Positions 37,568-45,125 of a stretch of DNA of 45,125 nt are shown here, in pieces (the stretch's first letter is position 1; every line of letters starts with the position of its first letter). Source of the stretch: Companilactobacillus mindensis DSM 14500 (GTDB taxonomy: Bacteria > Bacillota > Bacilli > Lactobacillales > Lactobacillaceae); NCBI RefSeq assembly GCF_001434275.1, contig NZ_AZEZ01000076.1, positions 1 to 45,125 on the forward strand, written 5' to 3'. The notes under the pieces were generated by a model, which was given only the letters and a program-made list of their open reading frames with translations, was not told the DNA's origin and searched no databases. Both the position numbers and the translations under genes were made by a program.

Positions 37568-39877
37568 ATGAATACACATCATATCTTTAAGAAAATACTA
37601 CTATCCCTAGGGTTAGTCGGCATATTGGCGCTTGTGACGCTTCTGGGAGTTTCACAAAGTGTTAAAGCTGATGACAACAACGCTGACTATCTAAATGCTT
37701 TGAAGACAACACCCAAAGGTTTGAACTGGGATAATCACGCCTTTGTCATTGCTGATTTTGAAAAAGCCGCGGCGCAAAGAAAAGCCGAAGATCAAAAAAG
37801 TGGACTCTCAACAAATTACCGACCAACTTCTTCTATCAATCACCACTCTAGTATGGTCAACAATGCTGAAATCGTTAAATCCCTAAATCCAAATTCACCT
37901 AATACCAGTGTTATCAAAATGACTAATAATAATTGGCAAACTGGAGCTGTTTGGAGCAATCCGGATCAAAAAAATTTCTTTGACATGAGTCACGAACAGA
38001 TTGCTTCGATGTGGCTTTATTTCGGACGCTCTGATAACACTTCAGCTTTACCCGGAAACGGTATGGCCTTTGTTCTACAAAACGATAATAACAAAGAAAA
38101 TGCTATTGCACTCTCTCCGTCGGGCATCCCTGTCAACGGTCAATCCTTAGGTGTCTGGGGATCCGATTGGGACATCGAGAATGAAAATCATCCCGAACGT
38201 TTGGCTCAAACTGCTATTCGAAACAGTTGGGCTTTGGAATTTGATACTTTCGTCAACATGGAACGAGTTAATATTACCGGTGAAGGAAATTCCTTTGACA
38301 GTGCTATTTCCGAAAACATTAATTCAAGTTGGTCCCACATTGCTGGTAATTATCCAGCCCAAAGTGACACTTATCAATTCGGAGTCGGTTATCCATATTA
38401 TTACACAATGAAACATGAACATTTTCGCCAACAACCAAACTTAGTCGACAGCAAGTGGCATCATGTAACGATCAAATGGGAACCAAATAAGGACGATGAT
38501 AATTTAGGTATTCTTTCATACGCTTACGATGACAAAGATCCTGATACTGGCATGCCGCTCAATACTACTAATTCTTATAACCACGTCTCTTTTGAACTAG
38601 ATCTTAAAAAATTAGGCCTATCCGGCAGCAACAAACAACTCTATTGGGGATTCACTGGTTCGACCGGTAGGAATTCAGAAAACAATTTGATGGTTTTTGA
38701 ATCCATCCCTTCTTTCGTTGATGTCCATTCATCATCCAAAATATACGATGTAACTCAAGGCAATAAATTAGTTAACGCCAACGATACAGTTGATCCAAAC
38801 AACGATATCAAATATGAATATTCTTTATCCTACAAAGGTTGGTCCAAAGGCTGGCACGACATTAATGCCTCCATCAAAATCCCTAAACACGTTTATTTCA
38901 ACAGTGGTACTATCACGTTCCCTGATTCTCAAAATAAAGAACCTTATCAAATTTCTCCCTCGGCCTTTCATGACGGTTCTATTGACTTCGTATTGCCAGA
39001 AGCACTCGATCACGAAAGTCGCAACGCCATCATCACGTTGAATGGTAAAACTGAAAAGATTGCCACATCCACACTGGATGTTCCTTCAACATACGCTTCA
39101 TTTGACGGTGATAATCTTATTACCGGTACTGTCACCGATCCATTCAAAATTAGAGCTCGAAATCTCAGTCTTGAAAGCAGTTCACCCAATCCCATCAAGA
39201 CACCTCCTCATAAAAGTGTCGATGTTCCTGGTCAAGTCACTTACGTTGGCACCAACAATGCTAATCCCGATTACAGCAGTATGGTTGTACATCAAACATT
39301 AAATGGCACTACGACTGAAATAAAAAATGCTATCGATCAATACGGAAAATTTACATTGAATATCGACGGCAATCTTTTGAATGAAATCAATACGCTCAAT
39401 TTTTACGTAACGGATAACGATGGCAACACTAGTAATTCCATTTCTCGACAGATCGTCTTCGGTGGTCTACTGGAATTTGGCAACATTCAAGAAAATGTTC
39501 ATTTCAAACCCATCAATGGATCTTTTACCAATCAAGTCATCCCTCGCTTAAATAAATGGCAGATCGATGTCGTCGACAGTCGTGATAAGGGTAGCACTTG
39601 GACCGTTCAAGCAACTGCTTCTGATTTGGTCAATGAAACGACCCAACAAAAATTGGACGGGAACTTATTTTTCCGTGACAGTGCTGGTAAAAATAATCTC
39701 TTAAATAATCCCGTCAATGTCGCAACCCATATGAAAGATATCGATGGAACTCAAACCAAGAATATTACCGATGCTTGGACTAACACTGACGGTATTCTTC
39801 TGTCGATGCAAAAAGGCAATCCCGTCGGAACGTACCAAGGAAAAATTTCTTGGTCTTTGATCGATTCAACTACCTAA
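37568..39877 (+). CDS. Secreted lectin-like WxL-domain protein 1
   Basis: A 769-residue surface protein. A signal peptide at 1-35 ends near VKA-DD. A large N-terminal domain at about 45-390 has the L-type lectin-like pattern (ASMWLYFG, GNGMAFVLQND, LGVWGSD, SWALEFDTF, LVDSKWHHVTIKWEP, LYWGFTGSTG). Ig-like modules follow at about 390-630. The C-terminal WxL-type domain at about 640-769 has the pair W678-T-V and W762-S-L. WxL domains bind the cell wall without covalent links, so this is probably a glycan-binding surface protein. Gene 40069 is a tandem paralogue. The ATG at 37568 has GAGGGG upstream. Confidence 0.8.
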   Translation: MNTHHIFKKILLSLGLVGILALVTLLGVSQSVKADDNNADYLNALKTTPKGLNWDNHAFVIADFEKAAAQRKAEDQKSGLSTNYRPTSSINHHSSMVNNAEIVKSLNPNSPNTSVIKMTNNNWQTGAVWSNPDQKNFFDMSHEQIASMWLYFGRSDNTSALPGNGMAFVLQNDNNKENAIALSPSGIPVNGQSLGVWGSDWDIENENHPERLAQTAIRNSWALEFDTFVNMERVNITGEGNSFDSAISENINSSWSHIAGNYPAQSDTYQFGVGYPYYYTMKHEHFRQQPNLVDSKWHHVTIKWEPNKDDDNLGILSYAYDDKDPDTGMPLNTTNSYNHVSFELDLKKLGLSGSNKQLYWGFTGSTGRNSENNLMVFESIPSFVDVHSSSKIYDVTQGNKLVNANDTVDPNNDIKYEYSLSYKGWSKGWHDINASIKIPKHVYFNSGTITFPDSQNKEPYQISPSAFHDGSIDFVLPEALDHESRNAIITLNGKTEKIATSTLDVPSTYASFDGDNLITGTVTDPFKIRARNLSLESSSPNPIKTPPHKSVDVPGQVTYVGTNNANPDYSSMVVHQTLNGTTTEIKNAIDQYGKFTLNIDGNLLNEINTLNFYVTDNDGNTSNSISRQIVFGGLLEFGNIQENVHFKPINGSFTNQVIPRLNKWQIDVVDSRDKGSTWTVQATASDLVNETTQQKLDGNLFFRDSAGKNNLLNNPVNVATHMKDIDGTQTKNITDAWTNTDGILLSMQKGNPVGTYQGKISWSLIDSTT

Positions 39878-40068
39878 AAAACAAACCGGTTAGATTCTGA
39901 GCAATTGCTTAGGACTGAGAATTGTCTGTCGATTTTTGACGGATAATTTAATTACCAAAAATAATATATATTTGTTGAAACTTTCGTTCTCATTTTCAAA
40001 CTAGATTTTCAATTATTTGATATGCTTTTTTTACTAAAAAGTAAATCAAATAATCGGGGGAATCCTTC
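39878..40068 (+). promoter_or_regulatory. Spacer between the WxL genes with a long inverted repeat
   Basis: TTATTTGAT and ATCAAATAA, with an inner TTTTTTACT/AGTAAA pairing, form an inverted repeat at about 40013-40052, just before the GGGGG ribosome site. No gene is present. It may be a leader hairpin. Confidence 0.45.
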
Positions 40069-42438
40069 ATGAGTAAATACAAAAAATATCTACGAATACT
40101 ATGTATTTTACTATTTGTCCTCCCATTATTTTCAGAGAATCAGGCTGTTATGGCTAGAAGAAATGATAAGGGTCACCAAACATCATCCCCAACGTTGTCT
40201 CAAGAAGACATAGATAATGACATCGCTAAAAAGGATTATCAAAAAGCCCTACAGACAGTTCCTAGAGGGCTACTTTTGGATAACAACGATATTTTTCAAA
40301 CGGATAGTTTCAATGATAATGCTGCTACTATTCAAAGTGTTTTTGGACTCGATAAAGAACACAAGACTAGCGTTATCAAAGTTACCAATGGCATTCATCA
40401 AGTCGGTGGAATCTGGAGCAACATCAACAAAGATAACTATTTTGATATCAATCACGATCAAACGGCCTCAATGTGGCTCTATTTTGGACCCAATACTGCT
40501 AATTTGCCCGAATATCATCCTGCCGATGGTATGGCTTTCGTCCTTCACAACGATCCTAATGGTACCAACGCTCACTCCTATGGTCTAAAAAAAGGCCAAC
40601 TCTCACCTGGTGATGGTGAAACTCTTGGCGTCTGGGGAACCGATTGGATCAACGATAAACAAATAAGTCCCCAAGATATCGCAAAAACGGCTATTCAAAA
40701 CAGTTTGGCCATTGAATTTGATACCTTTTCTGACAATTTAGAGAAGTACGAAGAGATTTCTGGTGAAGGAGTATCGTTCGACGCAGGAGCTTCTAATAAA
40801 CAACACATAGACCTTGATTTTCCAGCTTTACCAGAAACCTATCTTGCCAGATCCGCTCAACGTGATAATAGTAATGATAGAAAATACTTTTTTAGAATGC
40901 ATCACAAACATGAAAAAGAAGTAAACTTAGTTGACGGAAAATGGCACCATCTCACAATCAAATGGTCTCGAAAAAAAGATTCTGATCCTAATACTCCGAT
41001 AGACCCTGAAAATGGCTATCTATCCTATGTTTACAATGATAAAAATGCTGATGGAACTCCTGTACCCCAAAATAAAACGACCTTTTCTTCAGACGAGACT
41101 TATTTAGGGACTCCTGGTTCAATAAAAATACCATTAAAGAATTTCAATTTAAATGGCAATCATAAGTTGTACTGGGGGTTTACCGGTGCAACTGGTAAAT
41201 ATACTGAAAATAATTTAATCGCCTTCGAATCCATTCCTTCATACGCTGACGCATCTGCCAACGCTGAAGTTTACGATGACACTATGGATAGCACTCAACA
41301 ATTATCTTCCCAAAATTATGCTTATACCAACGATGAAATTAGATATAAATTCACCCTGAATTATAATGGTTGGGATAAACCTTGGAATAATATCAAATCA
41401 CAAATAATTTTTCCTGGCGAAAAGGCCTCAAATATCCAGCTGACCAGTGCAACTATTTCTTATCCAAACGCTGCCAGCGACAAAGATCCACAGCCAATTG
41501 AATTACAAAATATCGAAACTGATCCGTCCGATAAATTCAGCACTAAAAAGCTCAATTTCAATTTACCTGAAGGTTTAGATTCAGATAATCGTAAAGCAGT
41601 TATTGAACTAAAGGGTAAAGTCAAACATGATGTCGATGTCAATGTGCAATCCCAAGTTTCCGCTCTTCATGCCACCTTCCAAGGTAGTACCTTGATCACC
41701 GATACTGATGCTTCAGCTTTTAATATCAAACAACGAATCCTAAGTATCGAAAGTGATACTCCTAACCCAATAAAAGTCGATTCTGGCAAAGATGTAACCA
41801 TCAATGGAAAAGTAATTTACAATATTAAGAATCCTAATTTCAATATGGTTACTATTTTTCAAAAACTGGACGACAAACAACCGATAAATTTAGGAAATAT
41901 CGTCCAAAAAGACGGCACTTTTAAGTTCACCATCAAAGCCGATCAACTCAAGGGCCTCGATAAATTAACTTTCTATGCCCAAGATTTCCAAAATAAAAGT
42001 AACACCATCGACCGCGAGATTTCCGTTGCCGGATTATTGCAATTTAAAAATATTTCCGAAAATGTCTCCTTCCAGCCAATTGCCACTTACAATCCCAATA
42101 AAATAATTCCCCGCTCTGGCAAGTGGCTAGTTGAAGTATCTGACAATCGTAAAAAAGACAGTCACTGGACCGTTAAAGCTAAAGCTACAAATTTGATGTC
42201 TGATAATAATGAACTCTTCAATGGTAATATCTTCTTTCGCGACGCCAATGGAAATGATCATCCCCTAACAAATCCGACTCCCATTTCTCACCATATTAAA
42301 GATAATGATAAATTGCAGATCAAAAATATCACCGATGAATGGGATACTACCAACGGCATCCTTTTATCGATGGACAAACAAAGCAATGTCGGCAAATACA
42401 CCGGTAATATTTTTTGGTCCTTAGTCGACGCCATATAA
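40069..42438 (+). CDS. Secreted lectin-like WxL-domain protein 2
   Basis: A 789-residue paralogue of the preceding protein with the same layout. A signal peptide ends near residue 29-30 (VMA). The lectin-like domain contains ASMWLYFGP, DGMAFVLHNDP, LGVWGTDW, LAIEFDTF, LVDGKWHHLTIKWS and LYWGFTGATG. Ig-like modules and a C-terminal WxL-type domain (W-T-V ... F-W-S-L-V-D-A) follow. GGGGG lies upstream of the ATG. The tandem pair probably arose by duplication and diverged strongly. No DUF916 partner or small WxL protein, usual in WxL clusters, is adjacent. Confidence 0.8.
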   Translation: MSKYKKYLRILCILLFVLPLFSENQAVMARRNDKGHQTSSPTLSQEDIDNDIAKKDYQKALQTVPRGLLLDNNDIFQTDSFNDNAATIQSVFGLDKEHKTSVIKVTNGIHQVGGIWSNINKDNYFDINHDQTASMWLYFGPNTANLPEYHPADGMAFVLHNDPNGTNAHSYGLKKGQLSPGDGETLGVWGTDWINDKQISPQDIAKTAIQNSLAIEFDTFSDNLEKYEEISGEGVSFDAGASNKQHIDLDFPALPETYLARSAQRDNSNDRKYFFRMHHKHEKEVNLVDGKWHHLTIKWSRKKDSDPNTPIDPENGYLSYVYNDKNADGTPVPQNKTTFSSDETYLGTPGSIKIPLKNFNLNGNHKLYWGFTGATGKYTENNLIAFESIPSYADASANAEVYDDTMDSTQQLSSQNYAYTNDEIRYKFTLNYNGWDKPWNNIKSQIIFPGEKASNIQLTSATISYPNAASDKDPQPIELQNIETDPSDKFSTKKLNFNLPEGLDSDNRKAVIELKGKVKHDVDVNVQSQVSALHATFQGSTLITDTDASAFNIKQRILSIESDTPNPIKVDSGKDVTINGKVIYNIKNPNFNMVTIFQKLDDKQPINLGNIVQKDGTFKFTIKADQLKGLDKLTFYAQDFQNKSNTIDREISVAGLLQFKNISENVSFQPIATYNPNKIIPRSGKWLVEVSDNRKKDSHWTVKAKATNLMSDNNELFNGNIFFRDANGNDHPLTNPTPISHHIKDNDKLQIKNITDEWDTTNGILLSMDKQSNVGKYTGNIFWSLVDAI

Positions 42439-42453
42439 GATTTTCTCCTAACT

Positions 42454-42492
42454 AAAAAAGCACTGATTCTAATCACAGAATCAGTGCTTTTT
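42454..42492. terminator. Bidirectional terminator
   Basis: AAAAGCACTGATTC pairs with GAATCAGTGCTTTT with flanking A and T runs, between convergent genes. Confidence 0.9.
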
Positions 42493-42525
42493 ACGTTTGT
42501 TCCAAAATAATTTATTTTTATTAGC

Positions 42526-42909
42526 TTAACTTCGATATCCCATAAACATGGCAAACATCAAGATAACTAAAACAATCGTTGTAATCACGACATATAACGT
42601 ATCGTGCTCTTTATAAAAGGCATAGATTGAAACAACAACCCGCAATACGGGTGTCAAAATCAATAAAAAGACGCCTAACATAATAACTGCATATGACTTT
42701 CCTGAAGCTATTCCCGAAAAGATTGCACTAAAAGTTCTTGGAAAACTGACCATTGATTGACCATCTTTGACAACCGTCGGATATCCGGCACCGTTCATAA
42801 AATACAATCCCATACCGATCAAAATAACAATGGCCGAAGTGATAACACCGATACGTAAGATCTTACCGATAATGACTTCGACTTTACGCGTTTCTTCATG
42901 TGTTTGCAT
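42526..42909 (-). CDS. DUF1634-family membrane protein
   Basis: A 127-residue protein with three membrane helices (about 18-38, 72-94 and 100-122). The middle loop PTVVKDGQSMVSFPRTFSAIFSGIASG and the LILTPVLRVVVSI helix fit DUF1634. Such proteins are commonly encoded beside TauE/SafE exporters, as here: the start codon overlaps the end of that gene by one base. Probably an accessory of the exporter. Confidence 0.85.
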   Translation of the reverse strand: MQTHEETRKVEVIIGKILRIGVITSAIVILIGMGLYFMNGAGYPTVVKDGQSMVSFPRTFSAIFSGIASGKSYAVIMLGVFLLILTPVLRVVVSIYAFYKEHDTLYVVITTIVLVILMFAMFMGYRS

Positions 42910-43751
42910 TAGATGTTCACCCCGAATCCTTTAAGAGCCATTTGAACACCCATGTATAAAATAATTGGGATAAAGATCATTCTGATAACTCTTGGTTTCA
43001 AAACTTGCATCAAACGGGCACCAATCGTGGCACCAGCTAAAACACCGATTGCCAAAGGAGCAGCGATATCAGGGCGAATCGATCCATTGAAGAAGTACAC
43101 TGTCGCACTAGCAGCAGCTGTAACACCCATCATCAAATTACTTGTGGCACTAGATGGTTTTAAAGGCATTTTCATAATTGTATCCATGGCGATAACTTTG
43201 AAGGCACCACTACCAATACCAAGCAATCCAGAAGCTAATCCGGCTGCCCACATCATTATGAACCCACCAGGAACGTTTTTCATTGAGTAATCAACTTGCT
43301 TTTGTTCAGCTTTATCATAATACGTACTAGCAAGTTTAAATTTATCGACAATTGGATCGGAACCAGTGAAAACTGACTCACCCTTTTTATCGAATAATTT
43401 ACGAATCATATTATATGTTGAATATAATAAGAAGAATCCAAATAAGACATATAAGAAACTACTTGAAAATACTCCAACTAATAGCGCACCCATTATGGCA
43501 CCCACAGTCGTTGCAATTTCCAAAAACATCGCGACACGCAAATTAAGCATATCGTCTTTTAAGTAAGCAATGGTTGAGCCAGAACTCGTTGCAATAACGG
43601 AGATGATACTAGCACCAATCGCATACTTGATATCTAACCCCATCATGATAGTCAGCACCGGAGTAATAATCATTCCGCCACCGATCCCCAAGATTGCACC
43701 AAGAATTCCAGCTCCAACACCCATTACTAGGAGTAGTAGCATTGAATTCAT
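42909..43751 (-). CDS. TauE/SafE-family anion exporter
   Basis: A 280-residue membrane protein of the TauE/SafE (DUF81) family. It shows the inverted duplication with two family repeats: AGILGAILGIGGGMIITPVL near the N-terminus and AGLASGLLGIGSGAFKVIAM in the second half. About eight helices. Members export sulfite, sulfoacetate or related anions; the substrate is not known. Middle gene of a three-gene unit with DUF1634 downstream and an unknown protein upstream, each overlapping by a base. Confidence 0.9.
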   Translation of the reverse strand: MNSMLLLLVMGVGAGILGAILGIGGGMIITPVLTIMMGLDIKYAIGASIISVIATSSGSTIAYLKDDMLNLRVAMFLEIATTVGAIMGALLVGVFSSSFLYVLFGFFLLYSTYNMIRKLFDKKGESVFTGSDPIVDKFKLASTYYDKAEQKQVDYSMKNVPGGFIMMWAAGLASGLLGIGSGAFKVIAMDTIMKMPLKPSSATSNLMMGVTAAASATVYFFNGSIRPDIAAPLAIGVLAGATIGARLMQVLKPRVIRMIFIPIILYMGVQMALKGFGVNI

Positions 43752-44230
43752 TATTTTTCCTCTTTCTCTACGTCATCTTCCTTATTAGAAAAGTTTTCTA
43801 CAGAAGTTTCATAGTTACTTTTCATTATATCCATTGTGTGTTTAATTTCAGCATTTTTTAAGACATTTTCTGAAATTAAATCAATATGAAATTTTGAGGC
43901 ATTCAAATAATCACATGCAGTCGATAAGTAAATCTTGGTTTCAACTTCGGCATCGTCATCGAAGAAGTGCGTTACCTTCTTGGCATCAGCGAATGGTAAA
44001 TTGATCACGCCGGTTTCCAAATAAAAATCAATTGGGAATTCAGCATCAGCAACGTGCATGATGACTTGTGAAAGTTTACCAGCTTTAATATCCTTTTCAA
44101 TTTGTTCCTTGGCAGTATTCACTGACCAAAGATCTTCTTTAAGTAAATCGTCCTTACTAATATCGATCTTAGTTTGATTAAAATTTTCTTCCTGAATGTT
44201 TCCGATAAAATCTGTAATTTTAATTTTCAT
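43751..44230 (-). CDS. Hypothetical acidic protein upstream of the exporter
   Basis: A 159-residue soluble protein: MKIKITDFIGNIQEE..., LSQVIMHVADAEFPIDFYLETGVINLPFADAKKVTHFF in the middle and a Glu/Lys/Asp-rich tail. No family recognised. AGGAGA lies before the ATG. It ends one base into the TauE/SafE start, so it is co-transcribed with the exporter and may be a regulatory or sensing partner. Confidence 0.65.
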   Translation of the reverse strand: MKIKITDFIGNIQEENFNQTKIDISKDDLLKEDLWSVNTAKEQIEKDIKAGKLSQVIMHVADAEFPIDFYLETGVINLPFADAKKVTHFFDDDAEVETKIYLSTACDYLNASKFHIDLISENVLKNAEIKHTMDIMKSNYETSVENFSNKEDDVEKEEK

Positions 44231-44253
44231 GCTCTTCTCCTAGAGGTATTTTT

Positions 44254-45018
44254 TTAAAAGTTTTCCACAACCTGCTGATATTTTTTCGAGTCTATGTAGT
44301 AGCTGCGAATGTGAACACCAAGGCTTTCATAGACTGTTTTTTCGAATTTTCCACCTGTGGATAACTCGTCTCTCATTTCAAATGGCACAGTAAAATCATT
44401 TTTACCATGCATAAACAAAACTGGCAATTTATTCTTAGCTAACGCCTGTTTGCAGTCAGTTTGCTTATATGAAAAGCCAGCCCTAATTTTCGAGACCATT
44501 GAGATACCTTTGATCAACCATTTGCCTTTGATATGGAATCTCTTTTGGCAATGGTAGCTCAAGATGTCCGCTGCACTCGTATAGCCTGAATCTTCAATTA
44601 TCAGTTTAACATTTTTTGGTAAATCATACCCTGATGTCAACATAACAGTTGCTGCTCCCATTGAAGCTCCAAAGAGAACAATTTTATCATCAGGACGTTC
44701 TGTTAATAACTTGTGGATCCAATCGAGCGTGTCTAAGTTCTCAATATAGCCAAACCCCAAGTACTTGCCTTCACTCTTACCGGCCGCCTGGTCATCGATT
44801 TGTAAAACATTACATCCCAGGTTGTCGAAAAGCTGTGCATGAACGTTCAACGAATTGTGATCGACTCCGAATCCGTGGACCATAATTACTGTGACCGCCG
44901 ATTCATTATCGGTAAACCAGCCATACAACTTACTGCCATTAAATTTAGATTCAATTTGCCATTCTTGCTTGTCTTTCTTGAGAAAAGTTTCCGTTTTCTC
45001 CTCTAGTCCTTCGTCCAT
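44254..45018 (-). CDS. Alpha/beta hydrolase
   Basis: A 254-residue serine hydrolase fold. Oxyanion-region HGFGVDHNS, nucleophile Ser in GASMGAA, acid Asp in HGKNDFTVP and a likely catalytic His in LGVHIRSY. Substrate unknown; the family is annotated as esterase or lysophospholipase-like. The ATG at 45018 with AAGG 6 bases upstream is preferred over a TTG at 45084. The usual N-terminal membrane anchor of close relatives is absent, so the protein may be cytosolic, or its anchor may be lost. Confidence 0.75.
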   Translation of the reverse strand: MDEGLEEKTETFLKKDKQEWQIESKFNGSKLYGWFTDNESAVTVIMVHGFGVDHNSLNVHAQLFDNLGCNVLQIDDQAAGKSEGKYLGFGYIENLDTLDWIHKLLTERPDDKIVLFGASMGAATVMLTSGYDLPKNVKLIIEDSGYTSAADILSYHCQKRFHIKGKWLIKGISMVSKIRAGFSYKQTDCKQALAKNKLPVLFMHGKNDFTVPFEMRDELSTGGKFEKTVYESLGVHIRSYYIDSKKYQQVVENF

Positions 45019-45125
45019 CTTTACCTTAGGCGCTTCTGAACCCAAAGCCTTCGAACCTCTTTTTTGAATATGGCGAATTGTCAAACTAAGTGCAACGGTT
45101 TGTCAAAAAATACTTCATATGGGGT

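Overview
The window looks like a chromosomal segment of a low-GC, Gram-positive lactic acid bacterium. The support is an AT-rich base composition, AGGAGG-type ribosome binding sites, EntA-type bacteriocin immunity proteins, a WxL/LPXTG surface protein repertoire, class Ib ribonucleotide reductase and a complete Opp peptide importer. A Companilactobacillus-like lactobacillus (farciminis/alimentarius type) is my best guess, but that is inference and not shown by any marker gene.

Bases 1-11400 form an accessory region crowded with intergenic repeats. It holds a histidine-phosphatase-fold protein that has lost its catalytic His, three paralogous two-TM 'FGKK' membrane proteins, and an XRE regulator whose C-terminal half resembles those proteins. 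It also holds several small membrane or immunity proteins and a quorum-sensing type operon of two AgrC-like kinases and one LytTR response regulator. The two kinases look complementarily damaged: the first has no phosphoacceptor His, while the second keeps the His but has an eroded ATP lid. Direct repeats of a TTCARGATA-like 9-mer with a 21-bp period precede the kinase operon, two immunity transcription units and one FGKK gene, so they probably define the response-regulator regulon. No bacteriocin or pheromone precursor is visible nearby.

Bases 11600-18900 carry hflX, with a short leader ORF and a hairpin in front, and the five-gene opp operon. Bases 18900-24400 hold an immunity gene, a lipoprotein, a small unknown protein, a YagU-like gene with a GPH-type symporter, and rarA. 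Bases 24400-32800 hold an LPXTG adhesin-like protein, an RpiA-like protein with a Gfo/Idh/MocA oxidoreductase, an RpiR regulator, an NlpC/P60 hydrolase, a guanylate-kinase-like protein, a DUF2187-like protein, a lipoprotein and a membrane protein. Bases 32870-37300 hold nrdHIEF with NrdR boxes, then a one-Cys MarR/OhrR regulator. The right end has two tandem lectin-like WxL proteins, a TauE/SafE plus DUF1634 pair, an unknown protein and an alpha/beta hydrolase.

Two families of non-coding elements stand out. (1) Three intergenic copies (about 18.9-19.1, 20.7-21.0 and 28.7-29.0 kb) share a promoter-like block. Read on the minus strand, they show hairpins that present C-rich, anti-Shine-Dalgarno loops on unrelated stems and end in intrinsic terminators, so they look like a paralogous sRNA family. 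(2) Structured repeats of about 140-170 bp (types A and B) lie at 0-0.3, 3.0-3.5 and 9.5-10.4 kb. Their stems differ completely in sequence but pair in the same places, including a T-T mismatch at the same position in three of the four copies. They also bracket the signalling and immunity genes.
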